Shown here one piece after another: positions 54,266 to 63,486 of a stretch of DNA of 64,000 nt (positions are counted from its first letter, which is position 1; the number at the start of each line of letters is the position of its first letter). The stretch comes from Hyphomicrobiales bacterium (lineage in GTDB: Bacteria; Pseudomonadota; Alphaproteobacteria; Rhizobiales; Rhizobiaceae). The stretch covers positions 1 through 64,000 of the forward strand of contig UBZT01000001.1 of assembly GCA_900470155.1 (NCBI GenBank). The letters run 5' to 3'. Below the pieces are notes generated by a model that was given only the letters and a program-made list of their open reading frames with translations, did no database searches and was not told the DNA's origin. The translations under genes and the position numbers were made by a program.

Positions 54266-55843
54266 ATGAACATCCGGCGGCCCGATCCTCGCATGAACAA
54301 GTTTTTCCGCCTCGCGCGGGGCCATATTTCCGCCTGCACGGCAATCGTTTCCTTCGCGGTCGTGCTTGGCTTTGTGCTTTCCCCCTCAAGGGCCGATAAC
54401 CAGCCGAACCGTCCCGATCTCACTGAAAAGGATCGGGCGCGGGTCGCGAAGGTGACGGCACCGACGACGACCTTCGATGCGGCCGAAGCCTTCGAAGCGA
54501 TGGCAGCGGGTGCCGCAACATCACGGCATTCGCCCAATGCCGATGCCTTTTCGCAGTTTTCCGAAAACATCACCTTTGCCGAAGAGCAGGATTTCAAGCT
54601 CGGCAATGCCCTCTTCCGCAAGCTCTGGGTGTCGTCGCCCTCGTCGACCCAGGCATCCGATGGCCTCGGCCCGCTGTTCAATGCCCGCGCCTGCCAGAGC
54701 TGCCACCTGAAGGACGGCCGCGGCCATCCGCCCGAGGCCGACAGGGATGCGACCTCGATGTTCCTGCGGCTGGCCCGCCCGGCCCGCACACCCGAGGAAC
54801 TGGCCAAGCGGTATGCGCTCGAGGTGGTCAATTTTCCCGACCCGGTCTATGGCGGCCAGTTGCAGGATCAGGCCGTGCCCGGCCTTGCCGCCGAAGGCCG
54901 CATGGTCATTTCCTACGAAGAGCAGCGGGTGACGCTGGCTGGCGGGGAGACGGTCTCGCTGCGCAAACCGCATTATTCCGTATCCGGGCTCGCCTATGGC
55001 CCGCTCGACCCGCAAACGACGCTGTCGCCGCGCATCGCCAATCCGATGATCGGCCTTGGCCTGATCGAGGCCATCGCAGCCGAAGATATCCGCGCGCACG
55101 CCGATCCCGACGACAGGGACGCCGATGGGATATCCGGGCGCGCGGCACGGGCGCGCGACCATCGCACCGGCGAGGTCGTCCTCGGCCGCTTCGGCTGGAA
55201 GGCGCAGAACGGCTCTGTGCGTGACCAGAGTGCCAGCGCCTTTGCCGGCGATATCGGCATTTCCACGCCGGACACCGCCAGGCATTGGGGCGATTGCACG
55301 GCGCTGCAAACCCCCTGCACATCTTTGCCAACCGGGGTGCAGCCACGGTTGGGCGACACGGAAGCACCCGATCCGGTGCTCGCCCTGGTGACCTTCTACG
55401 CGGAAAACCTTGCTCCGCCGATCCGGCGCGACGTCTCAAGCCCGGATGTTCTGCGCGGCAAGCAGCTGTTTTATCAAAGCGGCTGCATTGCCTGCCACAC
55501 GCCGAAATACGTGACGCGCCGCGATGCCGGCAACAAGGCCCAGGCCTTTCAACTGATCTGGCCCTATTCCGACCTCCTGCTGCATGACATGGGCGACGGC
55601 CTTGCCGATGGTCAGCCGGTTGGCGATGCCGGCGGACAGGAGTGGCGCACGCCGCCGCTCTGGGGTATCGGTCTCACCCAGACCGTCAGCGGGCATACTT
55701 TCTTCCTGCATGACGGGCGGGCGCGAAACCTGACCGAAGCCATCCTCTGGCACGGAGGCGAGGCACAAAAAGCCCGCGATAGCTTTGCCGCCCAGACGCC
55801 CGACGACCGGAAGGCGCTGATCACATTCCTGGAGTCTCTCTGA
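54266..55843 (+). CDS. Di-heme oxidoreductase (DUF1111, thiol oxidoreductase-like)
   Basis: 525 residues. After an N-terminal membrane segment (about 21-42) the protein contains two CxxCH heme sites: CQSCH at 143-147 ('ARACQSCHLKDG') and CIACH near the C-terminus ('SGCIACHTPKYV'). 'PDDRDADGISGRAARARD' resembles calcium-binding parts of peroxidase-like cytochromes. It belongs to the DUF1111 family found beside imelysin genes. ATG 54266 or 54293 are both possible starts. The stop overlaps the next ATG (TGATG). Confidence 0.88.
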   Translation: MNIRRPDPRMNKFFRLARGHISACTAIVSFAVVLGFVLSPSRADNQPNRPDLTEKDRARVAKVTAPTTTFDAAEAFEAMAAGAATSRHSPNADAFSQFSENITFAEEQDFKLGNALFRKLWVSSPSSTQASDGLGPLFNARACQSCHLKDGRGHPPEADRDATSMFLRLARPARTPEELAKRYALEVVNFPDPVYGGQLQDQAVPGLAAEGRMVISYEEQRVTLAGGETVSLRKPHYSVSGLAYGPLDPQTTLSPRIANPMIGLGLIEAIAAEDIRAHADPDDRDADGISGRAARARDHRTGEVVLGRFGWKAQNGSVRDQSASAFAGDIGISTPDTARHWGDCTALQTPCTSLPTGVQPRLGDTEAPDPVLALVTFYAENLAPPIRRDVSSPDVLRGKQLFYQSGCIACHTPKYVTRRDAGNKAQAFQLIWPYSDLLLHDMGDGLADGQPVGDAGGQEWRTPPLWGIGLTQTVSGHTFFLHDGRARNLTEAILWHGGEAQKARDSFAAQTPDDRKALITFLESL

Positions 55844-56946
55844 TGCGTGTTGCCCTGACGAGCCTGGTCCTTGCCCTGTCGATTTCCTCCGGTGCTGTGG
55901 CACAGGAAAGCAATGCCGGGCCGGCCGTGCTGAATACCGCACTGGTGCCAAGCGTGATGACGCGGGCGGTCGATGATTTCATTCGCCCCGGCTATCACCG
56001 GTTCCATGAGACGGCAGGTTCGCTGAAGACGAGCATGGAAGCACTGTGCGCCACGCCGTCGGCCGCCTCTGTCGACGCTGCCCACGGCGCTTTCAACGAT
56101 ACGATCGATGCCTGGTCGCGGATCGAGATCGTTCGCGTCGGTCCTGTGATCGAGGACAACCGCTTCGAGCGTGTGCTATTCTTTCCCGACCGCAAGAGCA
56201 CCGGCCTGAAACAGGTTCAGGCAGCGCTTGCCAAACCGGATGACAGTGTCACCCAGGTGACGACGCTGAAAGAAAAGAGCGTCGCCATGCAGGGCCTGGG
56301 CGCGCTGGAATTTGTGCTGTTCGGCACGGGGCATGAGGTTCTGAGCAGTGATCAAGGCAACTATCGCTGCCGCTATGGCGCGGCAATTGCCGCCAATCTC
56401 GAACGGCTCGGCGGCGAACTTTCGGCGGCGTGGGATGCACCTGATGGCGTCCAGGCCGCCTGGGAAAAACCGGGAGCTGACAACCCGTTGTTCCGCGACG
56501 AAAAGGAAGCTGCCAATGCACTGCTCGGCATCCTGGTGCATGCGGCGGAGACGATCCGCGACCAACGCATCGAGAGCTTCTACAAGGGCGACGCAAAGAA
56601 AGCCCTGCCGCGGCAGGCGATCTATTGGCGCTCGGGCAATACATTCCGCTCGATCGCCGGCAATATCGAAGGCGTGCGTGACCTGATGAAGGCGTCGGGC
56701 ATGGTCGATCTGCTCGCCGAAGACAGCCGCTCCACCGTCAGTTCCATCGATTTTGTCGCCCGCTCGCTGCTGCGCGTGGTGAACGATATCCAGCCGAATG
56801 TCGAAGAGGCGCTTGCCGATCCGGCGGAAACGGCCAAGCTCGACTTCCTGCTGCTCAACAGCCGCGACCTGATCCTGCGCCTCAACAATGATCTGGGCGG
56901 CGGCATCGGTCTTGCCGCCGGCTTCTCGTTTTCCGACGGAGACTGA
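55843..56946 (+). CDS. Second imelysin-family protein, motif-degenerate
   Basis: 367 residues. Signal peptide 1-20 ('ALTSLVLALSISSGAVA'), imelysin fold with 'AWSRIEIVRVGPV'. In place of GxHxxE it has G151-L-G153-A-L-E156: the histidine is glycine, so metal binding at this site is doubtful. It overlaps the cytochrome stop by 1 base and abuts the DUF1513 gene. The four genes are probably co-transcribed and act together in the periplasm. Confidence 0.85.
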   Translation: MRVALTSLVLALSISSGAVAQESNAGPAVLNTALVPSVMTRAVDDFIRPGYHRFHETAGSLKTSMEALCATPSAASVDAAHGAFNDTIDAWSRIEIVRVGPVIEDNRFERVLFFPDRKSTGLKQVQAALAKPDDSVTQVTTLKEKSVAMQGLGALEFVLFGTGHEVLSSDQGNYRCRYGAAIAANLERLGGELSAAWDAPDGVQAAWEKPGADNPLFRDEKEAANALLGILVHAAETIRDQRIESFYKGDAKKALPRQAIYWRSGNTFRSIAGNIEGVRDLMKASGMVDLLAEDSRSTVSSIDFVARSLLRVVNDIQPNVEEALADPAETAKLDFLLLNSRDLILRLNNDLGGGIGLAAGFSFSDGD

Positions 56947-56947
56947 G

Positions 56948-58027
56948 ATGATCGGCAGCGCCCTGATCGACCGACGATCCTTCATCCGGGCAGCGGGTCT
57001 GACCTTTGTGGCCGGCCTTGCGCCGCGTGGAGCCTTTGCCCTGTCGCGGGCGGATGCCGTCTATGCCTCCGGCCTGAAGCGCGTGGACGGCCGCTTTGCC
57101 ATCGGACTTGTCAGCGAAACTGGCGAACTGATCGACGAAATCGCCCTGCCCGGTCGCGTGCATGGCCTCTGCCACAGCAAGGCAACGGGTCTCTCCGTCG
57201 CCTTTGCCCGCCGTCCCGGCACATTTGCCGTCGTCTTCGACAGCCAAAGCCAGATCGAACCCCGGATCACCCACGCGCCGGACGAGCGGCACTATTTTGG
57301 CCACGGCGCCTTTTCGCCGGACGGCCGGCTGTTCTATGCCAGCGAAAACGACTTTGCCGCCAATCGGGGCATGATCGGGATCTACGATACGCGGTCAGAG
57401 TTTGCCCGTATCGGAGAGATCCCCGCGCATGGCATCGGCACGCATGACATGACGGTGACCGACGACGGATCGACGCTGGTGATCGCCAATGGCGGTATCG
57501 AAACCCATCCGGATTTCGGCCGCACCAAGCTCAATCTCGACCATATGGAACCATCGCTGGTGTTGGTGGATGCGAAAACAGGCGCCCTGATCGAGAAACA
57601 TACACTGCCGCCCGAACTCTCCCGACTGTCGACCCGCCATCTCGATATCGCGGCCGACGGCCGTATCTGGTTTGCCTGCCAGCATGAGGGTCCGCGCACC
57701 GACCGGCCGCCGCTGGTCGGCCATTTTGGCAAGGGCGAAGCCCTTTCACTCATCCATCTGCCGGAGGATACGACCGACCGGCTCGGCAATTATGTCGGGG
57801 CGATTGCGGTCAACCGGGCGGAGGGCCTTATCGGTATCGCCTCGCCGAAAAACGGCCTATGGGCGGTGCTCGATGGAAGCGACGGACGCCTGCTGTCGGA
57901 AACCATCCTGACCGACGCTGCCGGCATTGCCGCGTCTCCCGCAAGCTTTGCCGTTTCCTCCTATCGCGGTGATTTCCTCGGCAGACGCAGCCCGGTTGCC
58001 TTCGACCAGCACATTACCCGCCTCTGA
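56948..58027 (+). CDS. DUF1513 protein with Tat signal
   Basis: 359 residues. The N-terminus has a twin-arginine signal, 'DRRSFIRAAGLTFVAGL', so it is exported folded. The rest looks like a seven-bladed beta-propeller with blades such as 'GHGAFSPDGRLFYASENDF', 'THDMTVTDDGSTLVIANGG' and 'HLDIAADGRIWFACQHEG'. Function unknown; always seen with imelysin and DUF1111 genes. Start 56948, one base after the previous stop. Confidence 0.9.
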   Translation: MIGSALIDRRSFIRAAGLTFVAGLAPRGAFALSRADAVYASGLKRVDGRFAIGLVSETGELIDEIALPGRVHGLCHSKATGLSVAFARRPGTFAVVFDSQSQIEPRITHAPDERHYFGHGAFSPDGRLFYASENDFAANRGMIGIYDTRSEFARIGEIPAHGIGTHDMTVTDDGSTLVIANGGIETHPDFGRTKLNLDHMEPSLVLVDAKTGALIEKHTLPPELSRLSTRHLDIAADGRIWFACQHEGPRTDRPPLVGHFGKGEALSLIHLPEDTTDRLGNYVGAIAVNRAEGLIGIASPKNGLWAVLDGSDGRLLSETILTDAAGIAASPASFAVSSYRGDFLGRRSPVAFDQHITRL

Positions 58028-58065
58028 CGCCTTGAGTTCCGACGCCACTGTTCTAAGTTGAGATC

Positions 58066-58518
58066 ATGCGCATCATCTTGACCTATGGCCTTTTCATCTT
58101 CGTCGTCGTCGGTGCCGGGCTTCTCTCCGGCCTCACCAATATGCCCGGCGAGTGGTATCAGACGCTCGAAAAGCCATTCTTCAATCCGCCGCCCTGGATC
58201 TTCGGGCCGGTCTGGACCCTGCTCTATGTGCTGATCGCTATTGCCGGCGCGCGGATCTGGCTTAAGGCACCGCGGTCGGCTGCCATGCAATTTTGGTTTG
58301 CCCAGATCGCGCTCAACATGCTGTGGTCGCCATCGTTCTTCGGTCTGGAAAATCCGGGCTTGGCGCTGGTGGTGATCGTGATGCTTTTGGCGACGATCGT
58401 GGTCTTCATGCGCAAGGCAGAGCCGATCGACAGGCCATCAATGCTGCTTTTCATCCCCTATCTCGCCTGGGTGAGTTTCGCGACGCTTCTCAACGCCAGC
58501 ATTTTCCTGCTGAACTGA
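58066..58518 (+). CDS. tspO: TspO/MBR-family protein
   Basis: 150 residues, five membrane helices. Family motifs: 'WYQTLEKPFFNPPPWIFGPVWTLLY' and 'LNMLWSPSFFGL', with the aromatic residues that bind porphyrins or cholesterol-like ligands. In alphaproteobacteria TspO responds to oxygen and tetrapyrrole state. Stands alone, 38 bases after the DUF1513 gene. Confidence 0.93.
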   Translation: MRIILTYGLFIFVVVGAGLLSGLTNMPGEWYQTLEKPFFNPPPWIFGPVWTLLYVLIAIAGARIWLKAPRSAAMQFWFAQIALNMLWSPSFFGLENPGLALVVIVMLLATIVVFMRKAEPIDRPSMLLFIPYLAWVSFATLLNASIFLLN

Positions 58519-58588
58519 ATTTGCCGCTGCGGCGCTTGCCTGTCTCAACCGCGCATGGCAGTTTCGCCGCTGCGAAGGGACAGGCAGC

Positions 58589-59038
58589 ATGACAGACATT
58601 GACAGCGATACGGTAGACGCTCGAATCCGGGCCAGTTTCGCCCGACAGGGCGCGATGGAAACACTCGGGGCCGAACTGACACGCATCAGCCAGGGCGTGG
58701 TGGAGATTGAACTTGCCTTCGATCCGAAACTGACCCAGCAGCATGGCTTCCTGCATGCCGGCGTGATTTCCGCCGCCCTCGACACGGCCTGCAGCTACGC
58801 AGCCTACACCGTAATCGAGCCCGATGCCTCGCTCCTGACCATCGAATTCAAGGTCAACCTGATGTCGCCCGGGCGCGGCGACCGGTTTCTGTTTCGCGGC
58901 GAGATCACCAAGCCTGGCTCCAATATCATCGTTGCCGATGGGCGCGGTTATGCGCTGACCGACGGCCCTGCCAAACTGATCGCCTCGATGACTAGCACGA
59001 TGATGGTCATCCGTGGTCGCGAGGGTATTTCCGGATGA
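58589..59038 (+). CDS. PaaI-family thioesterase (hotdog fold)
   Basis: 149 residues. 'QQHGFLHAGVISAALDTACSYAAY' is the hotdog active-site helix (HGG-type replaced by 'HAGV'), and 'LTIEFKVNLMSPGRGDRFLFRGE' the following strands. Hydrolyses an acyl-CoA; substrate unknown. Its stop overlaps the ATG of the next gene by 4 bases. Confidence 0.87.
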   Translation: MTDIDSDTVDARIRASFARQGAMETLGAELTRISQGVVEIELAFDPKLTQQHGFLHAGVISAALDTACSYAAYTVIEPDASLLTIEFKVNLMSPGRGDRFLFRGEITKPGSNIIVADGRGYALTDGPAKLIASMTSTMMVIRGREGISG

Positions 59039-59673
59039 GATACGAACAAAGATCGATTTCCGGAAAATCGGTGCTCTTCGTCATGGCGGCCGACGCCGAA
59101 TATGGCGTTTTCCTGCGCACCCGCATCACGCCGCTGATGACCGGCGTCGGTCCTGTCGAGGCCGCCGTGGTGCTGACCCGCGAACTGACCCGTCTCGAGC
59201 ACACAGCGGACCTGCCCGATCTCGTCGTGTCGCTCGGTTCCGCCGGATCGGCAAAGCTGACGCAGGCCGAAGTCTATCAGGTGTCCGCCGTCTCCTACCG
59301 CGACATGGATGCCTCGGCCTTCGGCTTCGAGAAGGGCAAGACCCCCTTTCTCGACCTGCCTGTCTCCGTTGAACTGCCGCTGCGCATCCCCGGCATCCCG
59401 GCCGCCAGCCTGTCGACCGGCGCCAATGTCGTCTCGAGCGCCGCCTATCAGGCGATCGATGCCGACATGGTCGACATGGAGAGTTTTGCCGTGATGCGCG
59501 CCTGCCATGCCTTCAACCTGCCGCTGATCGGCCTGCGCGGCATTTCCGACGGCCGCCACGACGTCAACCATATCGACGACTGGACGCAGTATCTGCACCT
59601 GATCGACAAGAAGCTGGCGCTGGCCGTCGACGGCCTGCAATCGGCGCTGGAAGACGGCATCTTCTGGTTCTGA
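59035..59673 (+). CDS. mtnN: 5'-methylthioadenosine/S-adenosylhomocysteine nucleosidase
   Basis: 212 residues, phosphorylase/nucleosidase fold. 'GVGPVEAAVVLTREL' and 'LVVSLGSAGSAK' are the phosphate/nucleophile loops and 'DMVDMESFAVMRACHAFNLPLIGLRGISD' contains the catalytic glutamate and aspartate. It cleaves adenine from MTA or SAH. Slightly short for the family, and specificity could lie with another nucleoside. Coupled to the thioesterase gene. Confidence 0.8.
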   Translation: MRYEQRSISGKSVLFVMAADAEYGVFLRTRITPLMTGVGPVEAAVVLTRELTRLEHTADLPDLVVSLGSAGSAKLTQAEVYQVSAVSYRDMDASAFGFEKGKTPFLDLPVSVELPLRIPGIPAASLSTGANVVSSAAYQAIDADMVDMESFAVMRACHAFNLPLIGLRGISDGRHDVNHIDDWTQYLHLIDKKLALAVDGLQSALEDGIFWF

Positions 59674-59749
59674 TAACCCTCATCAAATATTCAAGCACAG
59701 CCGGCATTCTGCGGTTGAAAGACCGGCCACTTTTCTTTAAAGGCTCGGC

Positions 59750-61312
59750 ATGACCCAGACAGCACATCCCGACAGCGTTCTCATCATCGATTTCGGCAGC
59801 CAGGTGACGCAGCTGATAGCGCGGCGCGTTCGCGAATCCGGCGTCTACTGCGAAATCGTCCCCTTCCAGACTTCGGAAGAAGGCTTCAAGCGGCTGAAGC
59901 CGAAAGCGGTCATCCTGTCGGGAAGCCCCGCTTCGACGCTGGATGAAGGCAGCCCGCGCACGCCTAACGTGATCTTTGACAGCGGCGTTCCGGTCTTCGG
60001 CATCTGCTATGGCCAGCAGACGATCTGCGCCCAGCTCGGCGGCAAGGTCGAAGGCGGCCATCACCGCGAATTCGGTCGCGCCTTCCTGGAAATCGAAAAG
60101 GATTGCGGTCTGTTCGAAGGCCTCTGGTCGGTCGGCTCGCGCCATCAGGTGTGGATGTCGCATGGCGACCGCGTCACCGCGATCCCGCCGGGCTTCGAAG
60201 TTGTCGCAACCTCGCCCAACGCGCCGTTTGCCTTCATCGCCAACGAGGCGAAGAAATATTACGCCGTGCAGTTCCACCCGGAAGTGGTGCACACGCCGGA
60301 CGGTGCCAAGCTGATCCAGAACTTCGTGCACAATGTCGCCGGCTTGAAGGGCGACTGGACGATGCATGCCTACCGCGCCAAGGCCGTGCAGGCGATCCGC
60401 GACCAGGTCGGCGACAAGCGCGTCATCTGCGCCCTGTCCGGCGGCGTGGACTCCTCGGTTGCAGCGCTTCTGATCCATGAAGCGGTCGGCGATCAGCTGA
60501 CCTGCATCCTGGTCGACCACGGCCTGATGCGCAAGAACGAGGCAGCCGACGTCGTTGCCATGTTCAAGGAACATTACAACCTGCACCTGATCCATGTGGA
60601 TGCCGTCGATCGTTTCGTCGGCGAGCTGGAAGGTGTCAGCGACCCGGAAACCAAGCGCAAGATCATCGGCCGCCTGTTCATCGAGACCTTCGAGGACGAA
60701 GCCAAGAAGCTGGGCGGCGCCGATTTCCTCGGCCAGGGCACGCTCTATCCGGACGTGATCGAAAGCGTGTCGTTCACCGGCGGCCCGTCGGTGACGATCA
60801 AGAGCCACCACAATGTCGGTGGCCTGCCCGATCGCATGAACATGCAGCTCGTCGAACCCTTGCGCGAGCTGTTCAAGGACGAGGTCCGCGTGCTCGGCCG
60901 CGAACTCGGCCTGCCGGACAGTTTCATCGGCCGCCACCCGTTCCCGGGTCCGGGCCTTGCCATCCGATGCCCGGGCGGCATCACCCGCGAAAAGCTCGAC
61001 ATCCTTCGCGAGGCGGACGCCATCTATCTCGACGAAATCCGCAAGGCCGGTCTCTACGACGCGATCTGGCAGGCCTTTGCCGTGCTGCTGCCGGTCCAGA
61101 CCGTCGGCGTCATGGGCGACGGCCGGACCTACGAATTCGTCTGCGCGCTGCGCGCCGTGACCTCGGTCGACGGCATGACTGCCGATTTCTACCACTACGA
61201 CATGGAATTCCTCGGCCGCGCCGCGACCCGCATCATCAACGAGGTCCGTGGCATCAACCGCGTGGTGTATGACGTGACGTCGAAGCCGCCTGGGACGATC
61301 GAGTGGGAGTGA
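59750..61312 (+). CDS. guaA: GMP synthase (glutamine-hydrolysing)
   Basis: 520 residues. It makes GMP from XMP. Glutaminase domain with nucleophile C86 ('[15 protein letters not shown]') and '[10 protein letters not shown]'; ATP-pyrophosphatase domain with the PP-loop 'ALSGGVDSS'; C-terminal dimerisation domain ending '[11 protein letters not shown]'. Full length and intact. Confidence 0.98.
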   Translation: MTQTAHPDSVLIIDFGSQVTQLIARRVRESGVYCEIVPFQTSEEGFKRLKPKAVILSGSPASTLDEGSPRTPNVIFDSGVPVFGICYGQQTICAQLGGKVEGGHHREFGRAFLEIEKDCGLFEGLWSVGSRHQVWMSHGDRVTAIPPGFEVVATSPNAPFAFIANEAKKYYAVQFHPEVVHTPDGAKLIQNFVHNVAGLKGDWTMHAYRAKAVQAIRDQVGDKRVICALSGGVDSSVAALLIHEAVGDQLTCILVDHGLMRKNEAADVVAMFKEHYNLHLIHVDAVDRFVGELEGVSDPETKRKIIGRLFIETFEDEAKKLGGADFLGQGTLYPDVIESVSFTGGPSVTIKSHHNVGGLPDRMNMQLVEPLRELFKDEVRVLGRELGLPDSFIGRHPFPGPGLAIRCPGGITREKLDILREADAIYLDEIRKAGLYDAIWQAFAVLLPVQTVGVMGDGRTYEFVCALRAVTSVDGMTADFYHYDMEFLGRAATRIINEVRGINRVVYDVTSKPPGTIEWE

Positions 61313-61427
61313 CGGATACTAACGGCGGCAATAGCGTAGTTTCGGCGGTGGATTTCGCCGTCTGACCTTCGCGTCTTACGGCCTCCGCTGAAAGAGTGAC
61401 AGGCTCTCGTTTGGCGGGGCCAGGTCC

Positions 61428-61462
61428 GGAAATGTCCGCGTTACAATGGTAGCGGACATTCC
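61428..61462. repeat. Inverted repeat downstream of guaA
   Basis: AATGTCCGC (61431-61439) and GCGGACATT (61452-61460) are exact inverted copies 12 bases apart, extended by GGA and CC outside. It lies in the 279-base gap (61313-61591) between the convergent guaA and AraC genes; no gene is seen there. It has no T run, so it may be a processing or terminator structure or a remnant of a mobile repeat. Confidence 0.6.
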
Positions 61463-61591
61463 GCTCCGACCCCAAATCAGTCACTCCAGCCCGGCCAAAT
61501 CCCTGGCTCGCTTACTGGATCGGTTTTATCGGGAAATAGTAATATTGGGGTCGCTGGTTACAAGCCCTCCAAGGCGCTCAAAACTCGGCAG

Positions 61592-62461
61592 TTACGCCGC
61601 CCTCACGTCGTGCATCGCTTTTGCCCTCGACGGTGGCAATCCAAACAGTCGCGCATACTCCCGGCTGAACTGGTTCGGGCTTTCATATCCCACGCCATAG
61701 GCGACTGAAGTTGCTGAGCCCTGTCCTGCGATCAGCTGTGATCGTGCGTGCAGAAGGCGGACACGTTTCTGATACTGCAGAGGGCTGAGTGCCGTGACCG
61801 CCTTGAAGTGGCGATGGAATGCCGACACGCTTAAGGCCGCCATTTCAGCTAAGGCCTCGACCCTGATCGTCTGGGCAAAATTCTGGCGGATCCAGTTAAT
61901 GGCGACACCGATACGCGAGAGCGCGGTATCGGGCGAGGCGATGTCGCGTAGCATCCAGCCGAGGGGACCCTGGAGGACGCGGAAGAGTATTTCCCGCTCG
62001 TAGACGGGGGAGAGTATCGCGACTTCGTCTGGTCTCTCCATCAGTCGCAGCATCCGGATCCAGGCGTCAAGAAGGTCCTCGTTGACTGGGGCAACGGAAA
62101 ATCCCGAGCCGAACAGCTCGCTTGATACCTTGACAGGCAAATCTCGGATCAGGCCCGCGACGATAGCGGGGTCGAGTGTCAGGCTGACCGCCAGGTAAGG
62201 TTCGCCCGCCGACGACGGATGCACAGATCCGACGGCCGGCAGATCCACAGACATCACGAAATAGGTTGCCGGGTCATAGTGCAATGTCCGGTCACCGACC
62301 GTCATCGTCTTCGATCCTGTCAGGATCAGGTTGACCATCGGATCATAGACGGCGGCGAGCTGGTGCTCCGGGATTTCACCCTGGACCATTGCCACGCGCG
62401 GTATGCCCGTCTCGGTGCGCCTGTTCTCGGCCTTTGACGCCAGTGCGCGCAGTTCTATCAA
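61592..62461 (-). CDS. AraC-family regulator (AraC_N type)
   Basis: 289 residues. The N-terminal ligand domain (about 20-170) begins 'GEIPEHQLAAVYDPMVNLILTGSKTM', typical of the YqhC-like AraC_N family; the C-terminal HTH pair is 'IRVEALAEMAALSVSAFHRHFKAVTALSPLQYQK' and 'GSATSVAYGVGYESPNQFSREYARLFG'. Members usually regulate a divergent SDR or aldo-keto reductase. The divergent SDR here is truncated, so the natural target is broken. Confidence 0.88.
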   Translation of the reverse strand: MIELRALASKAENRRTETGIPRVAMVQGEIPEHQLAAVYDPMVNLILTGSKTMTVGDRTLHYDPATYFVMSVDLPAVGSVHPSSAGEPYLAVSLTLDPAIVAGLIRDLPVKVSSELFGSGFSVAPVNEDLLDAWIRMLRLMERPDEVAILSPVYEREILFRVLQGPLGWMLRDIASPDTALSRIGVAINWIRQNFAQTIRVEALAEMAALSVSAFHRHFKAVTALSPLQYQKRVRLLHARSQLIAGQGSATSVAYGVGYESPNQFSREYARLFGLPPSRAKAMHDVRAA

Positions 62462-62609
62462 TTGCTTTTCAATGTTTCAGACCTTTGCAGAGCTTCGATG
62501 AGCGCGCAAGACGAAAGCAGAAATAGGCAAGCTTCAGAGAGAAATGGGTGAGCGAACGACGCCTCGCCGACGTAGCTTCAGGTCAACACAGGACATGGAG
62601 CAAAGAGAC

Positions 62610-62700
62610 ATGAAAATCGTCATCATTACCGGCGGCAGCCGAGGCCTTGGAGCCAGCACCGCGATCCACTGCGCAAAGCGCGGCATGGACCCAGAAGAGC
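62610..62700 (+). pseudogene. Truncated SDR gene (N-terminal fragment)
   Basis: ATG at 62610 starts MKIVIITGGS, followed by 'RGLGASTAIHCAKRGMD': the nucleotide-binding TGxxxGLG motif of a short-chain dehydrogenase. Homology stops after about 28 codons (about 62693); the frame then continues through sequence antisense to the following GST gene with no SDR features. It is divergent from the AraC gene, the usual partner arrangement. A deletion or insertion joined the SDR start to the GST region. Confidence 0.65.
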
Positions 62701-62728
62701 TCGTAATCCACCGCCGGCCCTTCCGCGC

Positions 62729-63397
62729 TCACAGTACGATCCCCGCGCCGGCGAGCGCACCGTCAATGCGTTCATCGACCTCGCGCTTCGTCGCAGCCCA
62801 ACCAGGTACCGTGTCCAGCAGGCGCTGCTGCCAGGCGACCAGATTGGGGAATTCGTTCAGCGGGATCTTCGTCCGCTCGTTCTGCGAGAACGGCCCGGCG
62901 ATGTCGAAATCCGCCAGCGTCAGCCGGTCGCCGACGATGTAGTCATGCTTGGCAAGATGCGCGTCCAGGACGGCGGCCCCTGCCCGGATCTTGTCGGCCG
63001 CCAACTGGACGATGGTCTCATCCGCAGGCCTGCCCATGAAGCGCTTGCCAAGCACTTCATCGAAGGTGAGCGTCGCGAAGATACGCCACTGCTCGCCCGA
63101 CCAGAACATCCACTGAAGGATCTCGTGCTTCTCACGGGTTGTTTTCCCCGCCAGATCGCTGCCCGCCTTCTCCGCGAGATAGAGGTTGATCGCCGCCGCC
63201 TCGTAGAGGACGAAGTCGCCATCCACCATCACGGGCGACAGCCCGTGCGGATTTAGCCCCAGGAACTCGGGCGTGTGGCTCTCGCCCTTGAAAAGATCGA
63301 CGTTTACGATCTCGATGTCGATGCCCATGGTGGCTGCTGCGGACGTGACACGGCGACGGCTTCCCGAACCGGGATCGCCATAGATCTTGATTGACAT
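62729..63397 (-). CDS. Glutathione S-transferase family protein
   Basis: 222 residues. Thioredoxin-like domain 'KIYGDPGSGSRRRVTSAAATMGIDIEI' and 'NPHGLSPVMVDGDFVLYEAAAINLYLAEK' (the E-S/A glutathione motif), then the helical domain with 'DYIVGDRLTLADFDIAG', the N-capping box. A conjugation, reduction or dehalogenation role is unknown. It is close to a peroxiredoxin on the same strand, 89 bases upstream of its start, suggesting a redox-stress pair. Confidence 0.87.
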   Translation of the reverse strand: MSIKIYGDPGSGSRRRVTSAAATMGIDIEIVNVDLFKGESHTPEFLGLNPHGLSPVMVDGDFVLYEAAAINLYLAEKAGSDLAGKTTREKHEILQWMFWSGEQWRIFATLTFDEVLGKRFMGRPADETIVQLAADKIRAGAAVLDAHLAKHDYIVGDRLTLADFDIAGPFSQNERTKIPLNEFPNLVAWQQRLLDTVPGWAATKREVDERIDGALAGAGIVL

Positions 63398-63486
63398 TGG
63401 AAGAGTGCTCCTTTGAGTGTGAGGTCAGACCGGCCGGAGTGTGATTGTACGACGCGGCTGGGTTGATCTTGAGAGGATAGGAAGGG

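Noticed and set aside
59564..61195. 543-codon minus-strand open frame opposite guaA
   Set aside because: Antisense shadow of guaA, no domain.
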